Translations under genes and position numbers: made by a program
DNA from: Pseudomonas putida
GTDB lineage: Bacteria; Pseudomonadota; Gammaproteobacteria; Pseudomonadales; Pseudomonadaceae
Length of the DNA: 64,000 nt
Assembly: GCF_028682175.1 (NCBI RefSeq)
Contig: NZ_JANHKS010000008.1
Coordinates: 1-64,000, forward strand
Direction: 5' to 3'
In this document: positions 27,547 to 35,890 of the stretch, one piece after another
Layout: each line of letters starts with the position of its first letter
Position numbering within the stretch: the stretch's first letter is position 1
Notes under the pieces: model-generated
Told to the model about the DNA's origin: nothing
The model's database searches: none
The model's input: only the letters and a program-made list of their open reading frames with translations

Positions 27547-28179
27547 ATGCAATCGCTGACGCGACTCTGGGAGCACCTGGAGGAGGGCATGATCGCCTTT
27601 CTGCTGGCTGCCATGACGCTGGTGACTTTCGTCTACGTGGCGCTGAACAACATCTACACGCTGTTTTACACCCTCAGCGACCAGTGGGCGGTCAGCAGTG
27701 ATTTTTTCGCAGGGATCGGCGATCACTTGATGGGTTATGCCCAGGGCATGACCTGGAGCGTCGCCCTGACCAAGGCCTTGTTCGGCTGGCTGATTTTCTT
27801 CGGTATCTCCTACGGCGTGCGCACTGCCGGGCACCTTGGGGTCGATGCGCTGGTGAAAAAGACCAGCAAACCGGTGCAGCGGATTCTCGCGATGCTCGCC
27901 TGCGCCTGCTGCCTGGCCTACGGCGCGCTGTTCCTGATCGCCAGTTACAAATGGGTGTCGGCGCTGTTCGTGGCCGGGATCGGCGCTGAAGACCTGGACC
28001 GTTATGGCGTCAAGGTCGCCTACATCACCGTCATCGTGCCCATTGGCTTCGCGCTGGTGATCGCCCGTTATCTGGAAATTCTCTACCGCATCTGGACCCA
28101 CCGGCAGACGGGCCTTGGGCTGGCCGATGAGGCAGCAGAAGCCAGCAAACTGGCCAACCCTAACGAGGAGCAACACTGA
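27547..28179 (+). CDS. TRAP transporter small permease, DctQ family
   Basis: The 210-residue protein has four predicted membrane helices with the DctQ features GVRTAGHLGVDALVKKTSKP (amphipathic loop after helix two) and a polar C-terminal tail. It forms the small membrane subunit of the dicarboxylate TRAP system. Its last base is shared with the start codon of the DctM gene. Confidence 0.85.
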   Translation: MQSLTRLWEHLEEGMIAFLLAAMTLVTFVYVALNNIYTLFYTLSDQWAVSSDFFAGIGDHLMGYAQGMTWSVALTKALFGWLIFFGISYGVRTAGHLGVDALVKKTSKPVQRILAMLACACCLAYGALFLIASYKWVSALFVAGIGAEDLDRYGVKVAYITVIVPIGFALVIARYLEILYRIWTHRQTGLGLADEAAEASKLANPNEEQH

Positions 28180-29462
28180 TGACCGTTCTTTGTCTGTTCC
28201 TCCTGCTGTTCGTGTTCATGTTCCTGGGCGTGCCCATTGCGATTTCGCTGGGCCTGTCCGGTGCGGTATCGATCCTGCTGTTCAGCCAGGACTCATTGAG
28301 TTCGCTGGCGATCAAGCTGTTCGAAACATCCGACAGCTACACCTTTCTGGCGATTCCGTTCTTCCTGCTGTCCGGCGCCTTCATGACCACAGGTGGCGTG
28401 GCGCAGCGCTTGATCGACTTTGCCAACGCCTGTGTGGGCCACATTCGCGGCGGCCTGGCGATTGCGGCAGTGCTGGCTTGCATGTTGTTCGCGGCGTTGT
28501 CTGGCTCTTCGCCTGCCACGGTGGCGGCGGTGGGTTCGATTGCCGTGGCTGGCATGGTGCGTTCGGGTTACCCGAAGGAATTCGGCGCCGGGATCATCTG
28601 TAACGCCGGTACCCTGGGCATCCTGATTCCGCCGTCGATCGTGATGGTGGTGTACTCGGCGGCCACCGAGACTTCGGTGGGCAAGCTGTTCATCGCAGGC
28701 GTAGTGCCGGGAATCCTGCTGGGCGTGATCCTGATGGTGGTGATCTACATCGTCGCTCGGGTCAAGAAGCTGCCAGCGCAACCACGGGTGTCGTTCCGCG
28801 AGTGGCTGTCCACCGCGCGACGGGCATTCTGGGGCCTGCTGTTGCTGGTGATCATCCTGGGCGGCATCTACAGCGGCATGTTCACCCCTACCGAAGCTGC
28901 GGCCGTGGCGGCGGTGTATTCGGCGTTCATCGCGCTGTTCGTGTACCGGGACATGCGCATTCGCGATTGCCCCAAGGTGCTGCTGGAGTCCGGGCGACTG
29001 AGCATCATGCTGATGTTCATCATCGCCAACGCCATGCTGTTCGCCCACGTGCTGACCACCGAACAGATCCCGCAGCAGATCACCAACTGGGTGATTTCCG
29101 AAGGGCTGACGCCAATCGGCTTCCTGATCATGGTCAATGTGGTGTTGCTGGTGGCGGGCAGTTTCATGGAGCCTTCGGCCATCGTGCTGATCCTGGCGCC
29201 GATCTTTTTCCCGATTGCCACCAAGCTTGGGATCGACCCGATTCACCTGGGCATCGTGATGGTGGTGAACATGGAAATCGGCCTGGTTCACCCACCCGTG
29301 GGGCTGAACCTGTTCGTGACCTCGGCGGTGACCGGCCTGACCCTGGGGCAGACGATCCGCGCGGCGCTGCCGTGGTTGTCTATCCTGTTGTTGTTCCTGA
29401 TTCTGGTGACGTACGTGCCGTTCATCTCGCTGGCCCTGCCGAACTGGCTGGGCATGCCATGA
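28179..29462 (+). CDS. TRAP transporter large permease, DctM family
   Basis: The 427-residue protein has about twelve membrane segments and DctM signatures, including FLAIPFFLLSGAFMTTGGVA, CMLFAALSGSSPATVAAVG, GILIPPSIVMVVYS and EIGLVHPPVGLNLFV. It is the ion-coupled translocation subunit (sodium in characterised systems). The start overlaps the DctQ stop by one base. A factor-independent terminator follows 41 bases after the stop, so this is the end of the itaconate operon. Confidence 0.9.
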   Translation: MTVLCLFLLLFVFMFLGVPIAISLGLSGAVSILLFSQDSLSSLAIKLFETSDSYTFLAIPFFLLSGAFMTTGGVAQRLIDFANACVGHIRGGLAIAAVLACMLFAALSGSSPATVAAVGSIAVAGMVRSGYPKEFGAGIICNAGTLGILIPPSIVMVVYSAATETSVGKLFIAGVVPGILLGVILMVVIYIVARVKKLPAQPRVSFREWLSTARRAFWGLLLLVIILGGIYSGMFTPTEAAAVAAVYSAFIALFVYRDMRIRDCPKVLLESGRLSIMLMFIIANAMLFAHVLTTEQIPQQITNWVISEGLTPIGFLIMVNVVLLVAGSFMEPSAIVLILAPIFFPIATKLGIDPIHLGIVMVVNMEIGLVHPPVGLNLFVTSAVTGLTLGQTIRAALPWLSILLLFLILVTYVPFISLALPNWLGMP

Positions 29463-29502
29463 CGGCGTGAGTCATTGACCGAACTGTGAGCGCAGTGCCT
29501 TG

Positions 29503-29537
29503 GCCCTCGTCGACTTTGAGTCTTCGGGGGCTTTTTT
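29503..29537 (+). terminator. Terminator of the itaconate operon
   Basis: GCCCTCG (29503-29509) pairs with CGGGGGC (29525-29531) with one G-U pair, an inner GACT/AGTC pair extends the stem, and TTTTTT follows. Confidence 0.75.
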
Positions 29538-29559
29538 CATCCCATTGTGCCGATTCCCC

Positions 29560-29652
29560 CCGTAGCAGCACGGCTTGCCGGCGGGGGCGTCGTGTCAGGC
29601 AATGCAGAGGTGTCTGATACACCGCCCCCGCCGGCAAGCCGTGCTGCTACGG
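29560..29652. repeat. REP palindrome (GCTTGCCGGCGG family)
   Basis: Arms CGTAGCAGCACGGCTTGCCG and complement ending TGCTGCTACGG. It separates the itaconate terminator from the class II aldolase gene. Confidence 0.9.
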
Positions 29653-29671
29653 TGCGTGGTGTTCGGGCCGG

Positions 29672-30457
29672 TCAATCGGCGAAATCAGGCGCGTGCCGCG
29701 CCAGGATCCGTTTCACGCTTTCCAGATGCAATCGCGCACTTTCGGCATCCTCCTCACCCATCTGCCGGGCCGTGCGCAACAGCACCTGCGGCTCGAGGGC
29801 TTTCAACGCTCGCCCGCTGCTCATCGCCTTGAGTTGCACTTCGGCCGCACGTTCCAGGTAGTAGAGATCGTCCCAGGCCTGGGCGATGCTATGACCGGTC
29901 ACCATCACCCCGTGATTCTTCAGAAACAGAATATCCGCCCCGCCCATCGACGCCGCGATGCGGTCGCCTTCGCAGTTATCCAGCGCCAGCCCGTTGTAGT
30001 CCTCGTCCACCGCCACCCGGCCATGAAACTTCAGGGCTGTCTGCCCGGCCCACACCAGCGGTTCGCCTTCGAGCATCGCCAGCGCCGTGGCATTGGGCAT
30101 GTGTGTGTGAAACGCCGCAATGGCGCCCGGCTTGTTCAGGTGCAGCCGGGCATGGATATAGAACGCCGTCGCTTCGGGCTTGCCATCGCCTGCAATCACA
30201 TTGCCGTCAAAGTCGCAGATCAACAGGCTCGACGCCGTGATCTCCTCGAAGCTCAAGCCATAGGGATTCACCAGAAACAGCTCGGGATGCCCTGGCACCA
30301 GCGCCGAAAAGTGATTGCAGATGCCCTCGCTCAAGCCCAGCCGCGCCGCCATGCGCAGGCTGGCGGCGAGGTCCAGCCGGGCGGCGGCGATCTGCGGGCT
30401 GTCCAGGTTCGTGTAGTGCCGGTCGTTGCGCGCAGCGCTGCGCAGATCGTGTGCCAT
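29672..30457 (-). CDS. Class II aldolase/adducin-family protein
   Basis: The 261-residue protein has the class II aldolase zinc-site pattern: GICNHFSALVPG near residue 45, a FHTHMPNATALAML block whose two histidines bind metal, and FLKNHGVMVTGHS with a third histidine. Members cleave or epimerise sugar phosphates such as fuculose-1-phosphate, but many act on unknown substrates. It follows the HAD gene by ten bases, so the two form an operon facing the LysR gene at 31287. Confidence 0.83.
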   Translation of the reverse strand: MAHDLRSAARNDRHYTNLDSPQIAAARLDLAASLRMAARLGLSEGICNHFSALVPGHPELFLVNPYGLSFEEITASSLLICDFDGNVIAGDGKPEATAFYIHARLHLNKPGAIAAFHTHMPNATALAMLEGEPLVWAGQTALKFHGRVAVDEDYNGLALDNCEGDRIAASMGGADILFLKNHGVMVTGHSIAQAWDDLYYLERAAEVQLKAMSSGRALKALEPQVLLRTARQMGEEDAESARLHLESVKRILARHAPDFAD

Positions 30458-30467
30458 GGAGCTCTCC

Positions 30468-31172
30468 TTATTCGTTCGCCCAACCCTTGCCGCGAATGTA
30501 GTCGGGCACCTGGGCCAGGTTCGTCAGCGTCGCGTCAGGAGTGTAGTCGGGCAAGGGTCTGCGGCGAGTGCCGCGGTCGATCCACACGCAACGAAAGCCC
30601 AGGTCCCGGGCCACTGTCAGGTCCAGATGGGGGCTGGCGCAGATGTGCAGCACCTCGTCCAGATCCACATCCAATTGCTCATGGGCATGCCGGAACAGGC
30701 GGTGATCGGGCTTGTAGGCTTGCGCCTGTTGCGCAGTGATCACGCGGTCGATATGGCCGCCAAGCTGGGCCACGTTGCCCTTGATGATGTCGTCATCGGT
30801 GTTGGACACGATGCACAGCTTGAAGCCCTGGGCCTTGAGCCACTTCAGGGTCTCGGGCACTTCAGGGAAGGGCGGCATCTGGCCGATCCGGCGAATCAGG
30901 CTCTCGGCGTCGTCAGGCTCGCAGGGCAGGCCGAGTTCTTCCAGGGTCAGGGCCATCGACTGGCGGGAAATGTCGGCGAACGAATGGTGGGGTGGCGTCT
31001 GTTCCAGGCGGTGTTCGTGACGGTCGTAGATCTCGATGAAACGGTCGGCATCCAGTGCGGGATTGCCTTTGCGCGCCAGCAATTGACGCACGCAGTCGAG
31101 CAGGCCTTCGTCCCATTGAATCAGGGTGCCGTAGCAGTCGAAGGTCAGCCAGCGGGGGCGGGGAGTGGTCAT
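30468..31172 (-). CDS. HAD hydrolase, type II haloacid dehalogenase-like
   Basis: The 234-residue protein opens with TFDCYGTLIQWDEGL, where the first Asp is the HAD nucleophile, then SNTDDD (motif II, Ser), a Lys in QAYKPDHRLF (motif III) and CASPHLDLTVARDLGF (motif IV region). The overall pattern is that of L-2-haloacid dehalogenase-like enzymes, but such proteins are often phosphatases. Start 31172 is taken because the longer form adds non-family residues. It shares an operon with the aldolase, which suggests a phosphorylated sugar-acid substrate over a haloacid. Confidence 0.8.
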   Translation of the reverse strand: MTTPRPRWLTFDCYGTLIQWDEGLLDCVRQLLARKGNPALDADRFIEIYDRHEHRLEQTPPHHSFADISRQSMALTLEELGLPCEPDDAESLIRRIGQMPPFPEVPETLKWLKAQGFKLCIVSNTDDDIIKGNVAQLGGHIDRVITAQQAQAYKPDHRLFRHAHEQLDVDLDEVLHICASPHLDLTVARDLGFRCVWIDRGTRRRPLPDYTPDATLTNLAQVPDYIRGKGWANE

Positions 31173-31220
31173 GGTCGGCTCCAGATCGAAGTGTTGTGAG
31201 GCCACTCTAGACGTTCGTGG

Positions 31221-31251
31221 TTTTGATCGTAAAATTAAATTAAGATCAAAA
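31221..31251. promoter_or_regulatory. Inverted repeat between the HAD and LysR genes
   Basis: TTTTGATC (31221-31228) and GATCAAAA (31244-31251) are perfect complements separated by 15 AT-rich bases, a LysR-like dyad placed 36 bases upstream of the LysR start and 49 upstream of the HAD start. Confidence 0.65.
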
Positions 31252-31286
31252 AATAAGTTGTATTTCGAATTAAGAGGGCGAACGCC

Positions 31287-32144
31287 ATGTTTGATCTGGA
31301 ACTGCTGCGCACGTTCGTCAGCGTGGTCGATTCAGGCGGCTTTACCAAGGCTGGCGAGCGGGTCAACCGCACCCAGTCCACAGTCAGCCAGCAAATCCGC
31401 AAACTGGAGGAGACGCTTGGGCGCCCTCTGTTGCTGCGACAGCGGGCGAGCAAGCACATCGAGCTGACCGAAGACGGCGAGCGCCTGATCGGTTATGCCC
31501 GGCGGCTGGTAGCCTTGGCGCTGGAAGCCCACAGCGTGCTGTGTGGCGATGGCGAGGTTGGCGTGGTCAAGCTGGGCGTGCCCGAGGATTTCGACGTGCA
31601 GCGCCTCATGGCCTTGCTGTCCGGCTTTGCCCGGGAGCATCCGCGCATTCGACTGGACACCGTCAACGGCCTGAGCGTCGATCTGCATCAGCGCCTGGAA
31701 AACCGCGAGATCGATTTGGCGCTGGTCAAGCGTGATCGCGGCAGCAAGCAGGAACCGGCACTGGCCAGTTGGCCTGAACAGGTCAACTGGGTGGCGGGGT
31801 GCCAGATGGACGTCATCGACGATCCTGTGCCGTTGGTGGTTTACCCTCAGGGCTGCATCTATCGAAACCGCATCGTGCACGCCCTGGAGTCGTCCGGGCG
31901 GCGCTGGCGCGTGGCGTTTGCCAGCCAGAGTCTGGTGGGCATTCAGGCGGCAGTGTCTGCTGGGCTGGGGATCAGCCTGCTGCCTGCGTCGGCCATGTTG
32001 GTCGATCATCGTTTGCTGGGCGTGGAGGAAGGGTTTGCGGCGGTGCCGCCCAGCGAGCTGGCGCTGGTGGCGGCCAACCGGATGCTGACCGATGTGCAGC
32101 GCACCCTGGTCGAGTACATGAAGGGGCAGATGACAGGCAATTGA
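31287..32144 (+). CDS. LysR-family regulator beside the HAD-aldolase operon
   Basis: The 285-residue protein carries a LysR helix-turn-helix (GGFTKAGERVNRTQSTVSQQ, residues 17-36) and a sensor domain beginning VKLGVPEDF. It is divergent from the HAD-aldolase pair with a perfect 8-bp inverted repeat between them, so it most likely controls that pair and itself. It is convergent with the small membrane peptide gene, whose terminator lies just past its stop. Confidence 0.84.
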   Translation: MFDLELLRTFVSVVDSGGFTKAGERVNRTQSTVSQQIRKLEETLGRPLLLRQRASKHIELTEDGERLIGYARRLVALALEAHSVLCGDGEVGVVKLGVPEDFDVQRLMALLSGFAREHPRIRLDTVNGLSVDLHQRLENREIDLALVKRDRGSKQEPALASWPEQVNWVAGCQMDVIDDPVPLVVYPQGCIYRNRIVHALESSGRRWRVAFASQSLVGIQAAVSAGLGISLLPASAMLVDHRLLGVEEGFAAVPPSELALVAANRMLTDVQRTLVEYMKGQMTGN

Positions 32145-32151
32145 TACAGGC

Positions 32152-32197
32152 AAAAAAAAATCCGCGCAGGCCCAGAACATCAGGGCACCACGCGGAT
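32152..32197 (-). terminator. Terminator for the membrane peptide operon
   Basis: Read on the minus strand, ATCCGCG (from 32197) pairs with CGCGGAT (to 32160) and is followed by an uninterrupted run of T opposite A 32152-32160. It also lies eight bases past the convergent LysR stop. Confidence 0.75.
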
Positions 32198-32211
32198 CGT
32201 CTACGACTCGG

Positions 32212-32286
32212 TCAGTGCATGAAAAGTGCGATCAGGATAATCACCGGGATCGGCACACCCAGGAACCACAGCAGTAATGAGCGCAT
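32212..32286 (-). CDS. 24-residue single-helix membrane peptide
   Basis: A 25-codon frame encodes a peptide starting MRSLLLWFLGVPIPVIILI and ending ALFMH. It is almost wholly hydrophobic with an Arg at position 2 and a His at the end, as expected for a single inner-membrane helix with a positive N-terminus inside. A strong Shine-Dalgarno, AAGGAG, lies eight bases before the ATG. The gene starts 15 bases after the stop of the 310-residue membrane protein and is closed by a terminator, so it looks like a real second gene of that operon. Function is unknown; stabilising or modulating its neighbour is a guess. Confidence 0.7.
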   Translation of the reverse strand: MRSLLLWFLGVPIPVIILIALFMH

Positions 32287-32301
32287 GATGTTTCTCCTTG
32301 A

Positions 32302-33234
32302 TCAGCGAAGGGTAGAAGTGCTGGCGTAAGCACGGGTTTCAACGTAGGTCACGGCGTCACGGCGACGGCCACCCCAGATGGCGGCGAGGCTGGCGACGAA
32401 GGCACCGCAGAGCAGGGCGACGAAGGTCCACAGCGCGGTCATGGCGGCAACCTTGGCTGCAGTCTCGGCGGCTTGTTGGGCTTTGAGTTTGGCGTCAGCC
32501 ACGGCCTGCTTGGCCTGACCGTAAACCTGATCGACACGGGCCTGGGCGTCGGCCTGGCTCAGGTTGGTACGTTGCGAAACCAGTTGGGCCAGGTAGTTGC
32601 GGTCTTCGGTTGCCAACTGACCATCGTTGGCCAGGGTCTTGGCGAAGATACGCACCACCACGCCGCGCGCTGCGTCATCGCTGACGGCTGCAGGGCGGTC
32701 GTCGCGGAACAGGCTGTCGACGAAGTAGCCATATTGATCGGAGCTGGTGTTACCGGCTGCACTGCCGGCTGCAACCGCTGCGGTCCCGGCAACGCCTGCT
32801 ACCGCACTGGCACCGGCCTTGACACCGCTGCCGACGATGCCGCTGACCGAGCCCACGACCAGCACAGCGGTCACCAGGGTTGCGATTGCCCAGGACAGGA
32901 AGCCATGAGCGGTGTCGCGGAAATACACTTCATCGCCATGCATGTTCGACCACTTCACCCGCAGCCGACCGGCCAGATAGCCACCAAGGCCCGAAGCGAT
33001 GATTTGCGTCAGCGCCAGCCAGATCACCGTGGAAATGCCCAGTGTCTTGGCGCTGGCCCCTTCACTGGCCCACGGCGACATCGCTGAGAAGCCCAGCCCG
33101 GAGCCCAGCAGTACCAGAATCAACGATAAGGCAGCGGCGCCCGCGGCGCCGGCAAAGATGGCAGCCCAGGACACGCCTGATGCTGTGGAGGGTTCTTCTA
33201 CGTCGGCAGGATAGGAATCAGGGGAAACGTTCAT
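32302..33234 (-). CDS. Conserved inner-membrane protein of unknown function
   Basis: The 310-residue protein has an N-terminal membrane segment (SWAAIFAGAAGAAALSLILV), two more in the first 150 residues, a Gly/Ala/Ser-rich stretch, a soluble region of about 120 residues with RNYLAQLVSQRTNLSQADAQ and an Ala/Lys-rich helical segment, and a final membrane helix with a short RRRDAV tail. The soluble part resembles a coiled helical domain in the periplasm or cytoplasm. Start 33234 has GGAG nine bases before it. It is followed by the 24-residue peptide gene. I recognise no enzymatic motif. Confidence 0.75.
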   Translation of the reverse strand: MNVSPDSYPADVEEPSTASGVSWAAIFAGAAGAAALSLILVLLGSGLGFSAMSPWASEGASAKTLGISTVIWLALTQIIASGLGGYLAGRLRVKWSNMHGDEVYFRDTAHGFLSWAIATLVTAVLVVGSVSGIVGSGVKAGASAVAGVAGTAAVAAGSAAGNTSSDQYGYFVDSLFRDDRPAAVSDDAARGVVVRIFAKTLANDGQLATEDRNYLAQLVSQRTNLSQADAQARVDQVYGQAKQAVADAKLKAQQAAETAAKVAAMTALWTFVALLCGAFVASLAAIWGGRRRDAVTYVETRAYASTSTLR

Positions 33235-33641
33235 CGTGTGCTGCTCCATGCGAATAGGTGTTGCAGGAGCTAATGCACCGGCTGTGCCAGTGGTTGAAAT
33301 AAGAAATTGCAATATAAATCAGTAAGTTAACTGATGGGGTATGCAGTCCTGTTCATGCAATTTGCATGACAGGCCAAGGTTGCGGTGGCGTTCTGCCCGG
33401 TTTGTAGAAGTTCAGCCCGATCAAGGGATTGCACGATGTTTTTCGCGTTGATCGAGACCCGCTAGAAATATTCTGGCACTCATTTTCTGAAGGGTTGTCC
33501 TGTGCAGTCCGCTCCTGCGGACTTTCTGAACGCAGAACCGCAACATATATATGCATTACCCGCCTTTAGGCTAATGTCCCGGTGCCAGCGCATGACCTAT
33601 AGTTTGCGCACGGCCCACCGATCTTCGAGAGGTTTACCACC
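33235..33641. other. Intergenic region with one hairpin
   Basis: No gene is seen. AGTCCGC (33506-33512) and GCGGACT (33517-33523) form a perfect 7-bp hairpin with a TCCT loop, without a proper T-run. The rest is moderately AT-rich and must hold the divergent promoters of the membrane protein and the GNAT gene. Confidence 0.5.
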
Positions 33642-34118
33642 ATGTTCGTGCACCGCCCCCTGGAAGAAAAAGACATCCCGGCCGTCTGCGACATGCCTCA
33701 GAGCATCGACGAGCTTTTCTACATGTTCCCCAAGGCCACCTTTCCGCTCACCCCTGCGCAGCTGAAAGATGCGATTGAACAGCGCTCCGACAACACAGTT
33801 ATTGAACTGGACGGGGTAGTGGTCGGCTTCGCCAACTTTTCCCGCTTCGACTTCCGGGGCCGCTGCTCGATGGGCAACGTCATCATCGCGCCCCATGCCC
33901 GCGCCAAGGGCGTTGGCAGGTACATGATCGGTTGCATGATGGAACTGGCCTTCGGCAAACATGAGGCCAAGGAACTGACCGCCTCCTGCTTCAACCACAA
34001 CGTGCCGGGCCTGTTGTTCTACCCCAAACTCGGCTTCAAACCCTTCGCCATCGAAGAACGCCAGGACAAGAAAGGCGCTCGCGTGGCATTGGTTCACCTG
34101 CGCCTGCCCCGCGAATAA
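33642..34118 (+). CDS. GNAT-family N-acetyltransferase
   Basis: The 158-residue protein has the GNAT fold order: an N-terminal strand-helix, central MGNVIIAPHARAKGVGRYMI (acetyl-CoA-binding RAKGVG at about residues 87-92) and a C-terminal NVPGLLFYPKLGFKPF, the motif B tyrosine region. The acceptor is not predictable. It is a single gene followed by an 8-bp hairpin. Confidence 0.83.
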   Translation: MFVHRPLEEKDIPAVCDMPQSIDELFYMFPKATFPLTPAQLKDAIEQRSDNTVIELDGVVVGFANFSRFDFRGRCSMGNVIIAPHARAKGVGRYMIGCMMELAFGKHEAKELTASCFNHNVPGLLFYPKLGFKPFAIEERQDKKGARVALVHLRLPRE

Positions 34119-34489
34119 CTTCCACGAATTGCCACTCGTCGGTCAGCCTTACAGTGGCCGACGAGCGGTTCAATGTCTTTTGCGCCAATTCCGGGCCTGT
34201 TCAGCCTCCCCACTGCTGACCCTCGAACGAATCCGCTCGTTTTTTCCACTGGTTACTGCTGATGAATCGTTTTTTCGAAACGAGAAGACAGTTAACCGGC
34301 GCCACAATTCACTGTTTTTCAGCTGTTTGCTTCCGGTTTGGGCCAGGCGTATAACTTGGCTTATTCGCCAATAACCATGAGGTTCTTGAGACGAATCGAG
34401 CGATGGCATCCCCACGCAAGTGGGTTACTGGGTGTTGGCGAGTGACTGTTACAAGTTATGACAGGAGTCGCCTCGGGAGGATATAACTA
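34119..34489. other. Intergenic region with a GC hairpin
   Basis: CTCGTCGG (34135-34142) pairs with CCGACGAG (34158-34165), 16 bases past the GNAT stop; no T-run follows, so it is a weak terminator at best. The remaining 320 bases lack a gene and contain several T-runs and the promoter of the DUF1652 gene. Confidence 0.5.
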
Positions 34490-34753
34490 ATGATTGCATG
34501 TACGCTTTCCAACCTTGAACTACGCAGCATAATTGAAAGTGCGTTTCTGCCGATGCGTTGCAACTGCACCGTGATGAGTGACTCCATGACGGTCGAAGTG
34601 ATTGACCCGCTCACCGAGCGCGTAGAGCTGCTGGCCAGCGGTATTGCGCTGGAGCGGCTGGACAATAGCCGCGCCCTGTGCGAACTGATCGGCGAATTGC
34701 GCGCCGACCTGAACAATTCGCGCTACCAGCAGCGACATGCGCTGGCAGGCTGA
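34490..34753 (+). CDS. DUF1652 family protein
   Basis: The 87-residue protein matches the Pseudomonas-restricted DUF1652 pattern: LSNLELRSIIESAFLPMRC near the start, then a strand-rich CTVMSDSMTVEVIDP and LLASGIALERLDNSRALCELIGELR (given in part). It is soluble with no known function. GGGAGG lies just upstream of the ATG, and a strong terminator follows 42 bases after the stop. Confidence 0.8.
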   Translation: MIACTLSNLELRSIIESAFLPMRCNCTVMSDSMTVEVIDPLTERVELLASGIALERLDNSRALCELIGELRADLNNSRYQQRHALAG

Positions 34754-34794
34754 ATGACGCGATGTGTTTTACGTATACCAGGGTTCACAGACCG

Positions 34795-34835
34795 ACGCCC
34801 ATGATGCAGTGCATGTCATGGGCGTTTTTGTTTTA
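34795..34835 (+). terminator. Terminator after the DUF1652 gene
   Basis: ACGCCCATGA (34795-34804) pairs perfectly with TCATGGGCGT (34816-34825), followed by TTTTGTTTT. Confidence 0.85.
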
Positions 34836-35134
34836 GCGCCTCTGGCGACGGATGTTAGTTGATCAAGGCTTTGGGTTTATCACCTTCGATAACTCCACCC
34901 CTCTTATATATTTCTCACCTATCCCCGCAATAGCGTTGAACGAATGACGCGACCGCACTCAAATGAAGTGTTCCAGAATTCTGGCCAATGTCTGCCGGGA
35001 TGCGCGTTCCATCGGCGGCAGGATCAGGGCATCTGCACGTAGATCTGGAATTACGCTCGCATACCTTTTATCTTAAGCCCGCACAGGGCGGCAGGCCGCC
35101 GGTTTCGCTTAACACCACACAGACAGGGGAATGC
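34836..35134. other. AT-richer intergenic region
   Basis: About 300 bases without a convincing gene. A reading frame runs through part of it into the next gene, but its residues are unlike a protein start and the ribosome binding site favours the ATG at 35135. Confidence 0.45.
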
Positions 35135-35551
35135 ATGGCTGACTACCAGCCCGATGCCCGTGAAGTGCCGCAGGGGTCGGACCTCAGGGGCGATGTTCGT
35201 CGACGCAAGGTAATGATGGGCGTTGGCTTGCTGATGGGCATCGTCGTGCTCTGTGTGGCAGCCATACTCCTCATGCTGCAGCGCCTGGAAGCGAGGAACG
35301 CCAGTTTCCAGCCCCCCATGACCGCCCTGGAACGCCAACGCCTGCTGCCGCCCGACCCGGTGCTCGACACGGCACCGCAGATTCAGGGCTTGCGCTATGG
35401 GGAGCAGCCCGGGCTTATTGGCGACGACCTGGTGGCACCCGAGGTCCAGCACGTCAGCCACGGCCCGTTAGGCCAGGCTCCGGCGCTTGAGGGCGGCAAC
35501 CTGCATGCCGACTCGGCTGCAGGCCTGCAACACGCCAGTCATTTGCAATAA
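35135..35551 (+). CDS. Single-pass membrane protein of unknown function
   Basis: The 138-residue protein has a charged N-terminus (REVPQGSDLRGDVRRRK), one membrane helix at about residues 27-47 (MMGVGLLMGIVVLCVAAILL) and a Pro-rich outer segment with ALERQRLLPPDPVLDTAPQ. That last element resembles the linker of small membrane proteins found near cytochrome or copper genes, but none of those are here. Topology is N-in with the tail in the periplasm. AGGGGA precedes the start. No function is proposed. Confidence 0.65.
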   Translation: MADYQPDAREVPQGSDLRGDVRRRKVMMGVGLLMGIVVLCVAAILLMLQRLEARNASFQPPMTALERQRLLPPDPVLDTAPQIQGLRYGEQPGLIGDDLVAPEVQHVSHGPLGQAPALEGGNLHADSAAGLQHASHLQ

Positions 35552-35575
35552 CGCGCCCGGCACCAGCTCGTGCGA

Positions 35576-35890
35576 TCAATGCACGCTGCGGTGGTGCTCA
35601 TTTTCAAACAACAGCCTGAATTGTTCTTCGCCATTGTGCTCGATCGCGTAGTGCTCGCGGATCGGGCCGGCTTCGATCCTGCCGTCCAGTGCAACGCGGA
35701 TGATGGCTGACTTTGGCAGGTAATCGGGCACTTCACCAATGATCGTCAGTTCCCTGAAGCTGTGGCCGTCCATCTCCACCGTGGCCAGGCGAACCCTGCA
35801 CGTCGCCTGCATGGGAATAGGGCCAAACAGGGTGTCACGTGAATAGTCGATTTCGGCAATGCTGGACCGACGGTTTTTCTCAGCATTCAT
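35576..35890 (-). CDS. Small PilZ-like or beta-rich hypothetical protein
   Basis: The 104-residue protein begins MNAEKNRRSSIAEIDYSRDT and continues as short alternating strands (CRVRLATVEMDGHSFRELTI). The early RRSS, 25 bases after an ideal GGAGGT, and the beta-rich body recall PilZ domains, but the D-x-S-x-x-G motif of c-di-GMP binders is absent, so I do not claim ligand binding. It is convergent with the membrane protein at 35135. Confidence 0.6.
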   Translation of the reverse strand: MNAEKNRRSSIAEIDYSRDTLFGPIPMQATCRVRLATVEMDGHSFRELTIIGEVPDYLPKSAIIRVALDGRIEAGPIREHYAIEHNGEEQFRLLFENEHHRSVH

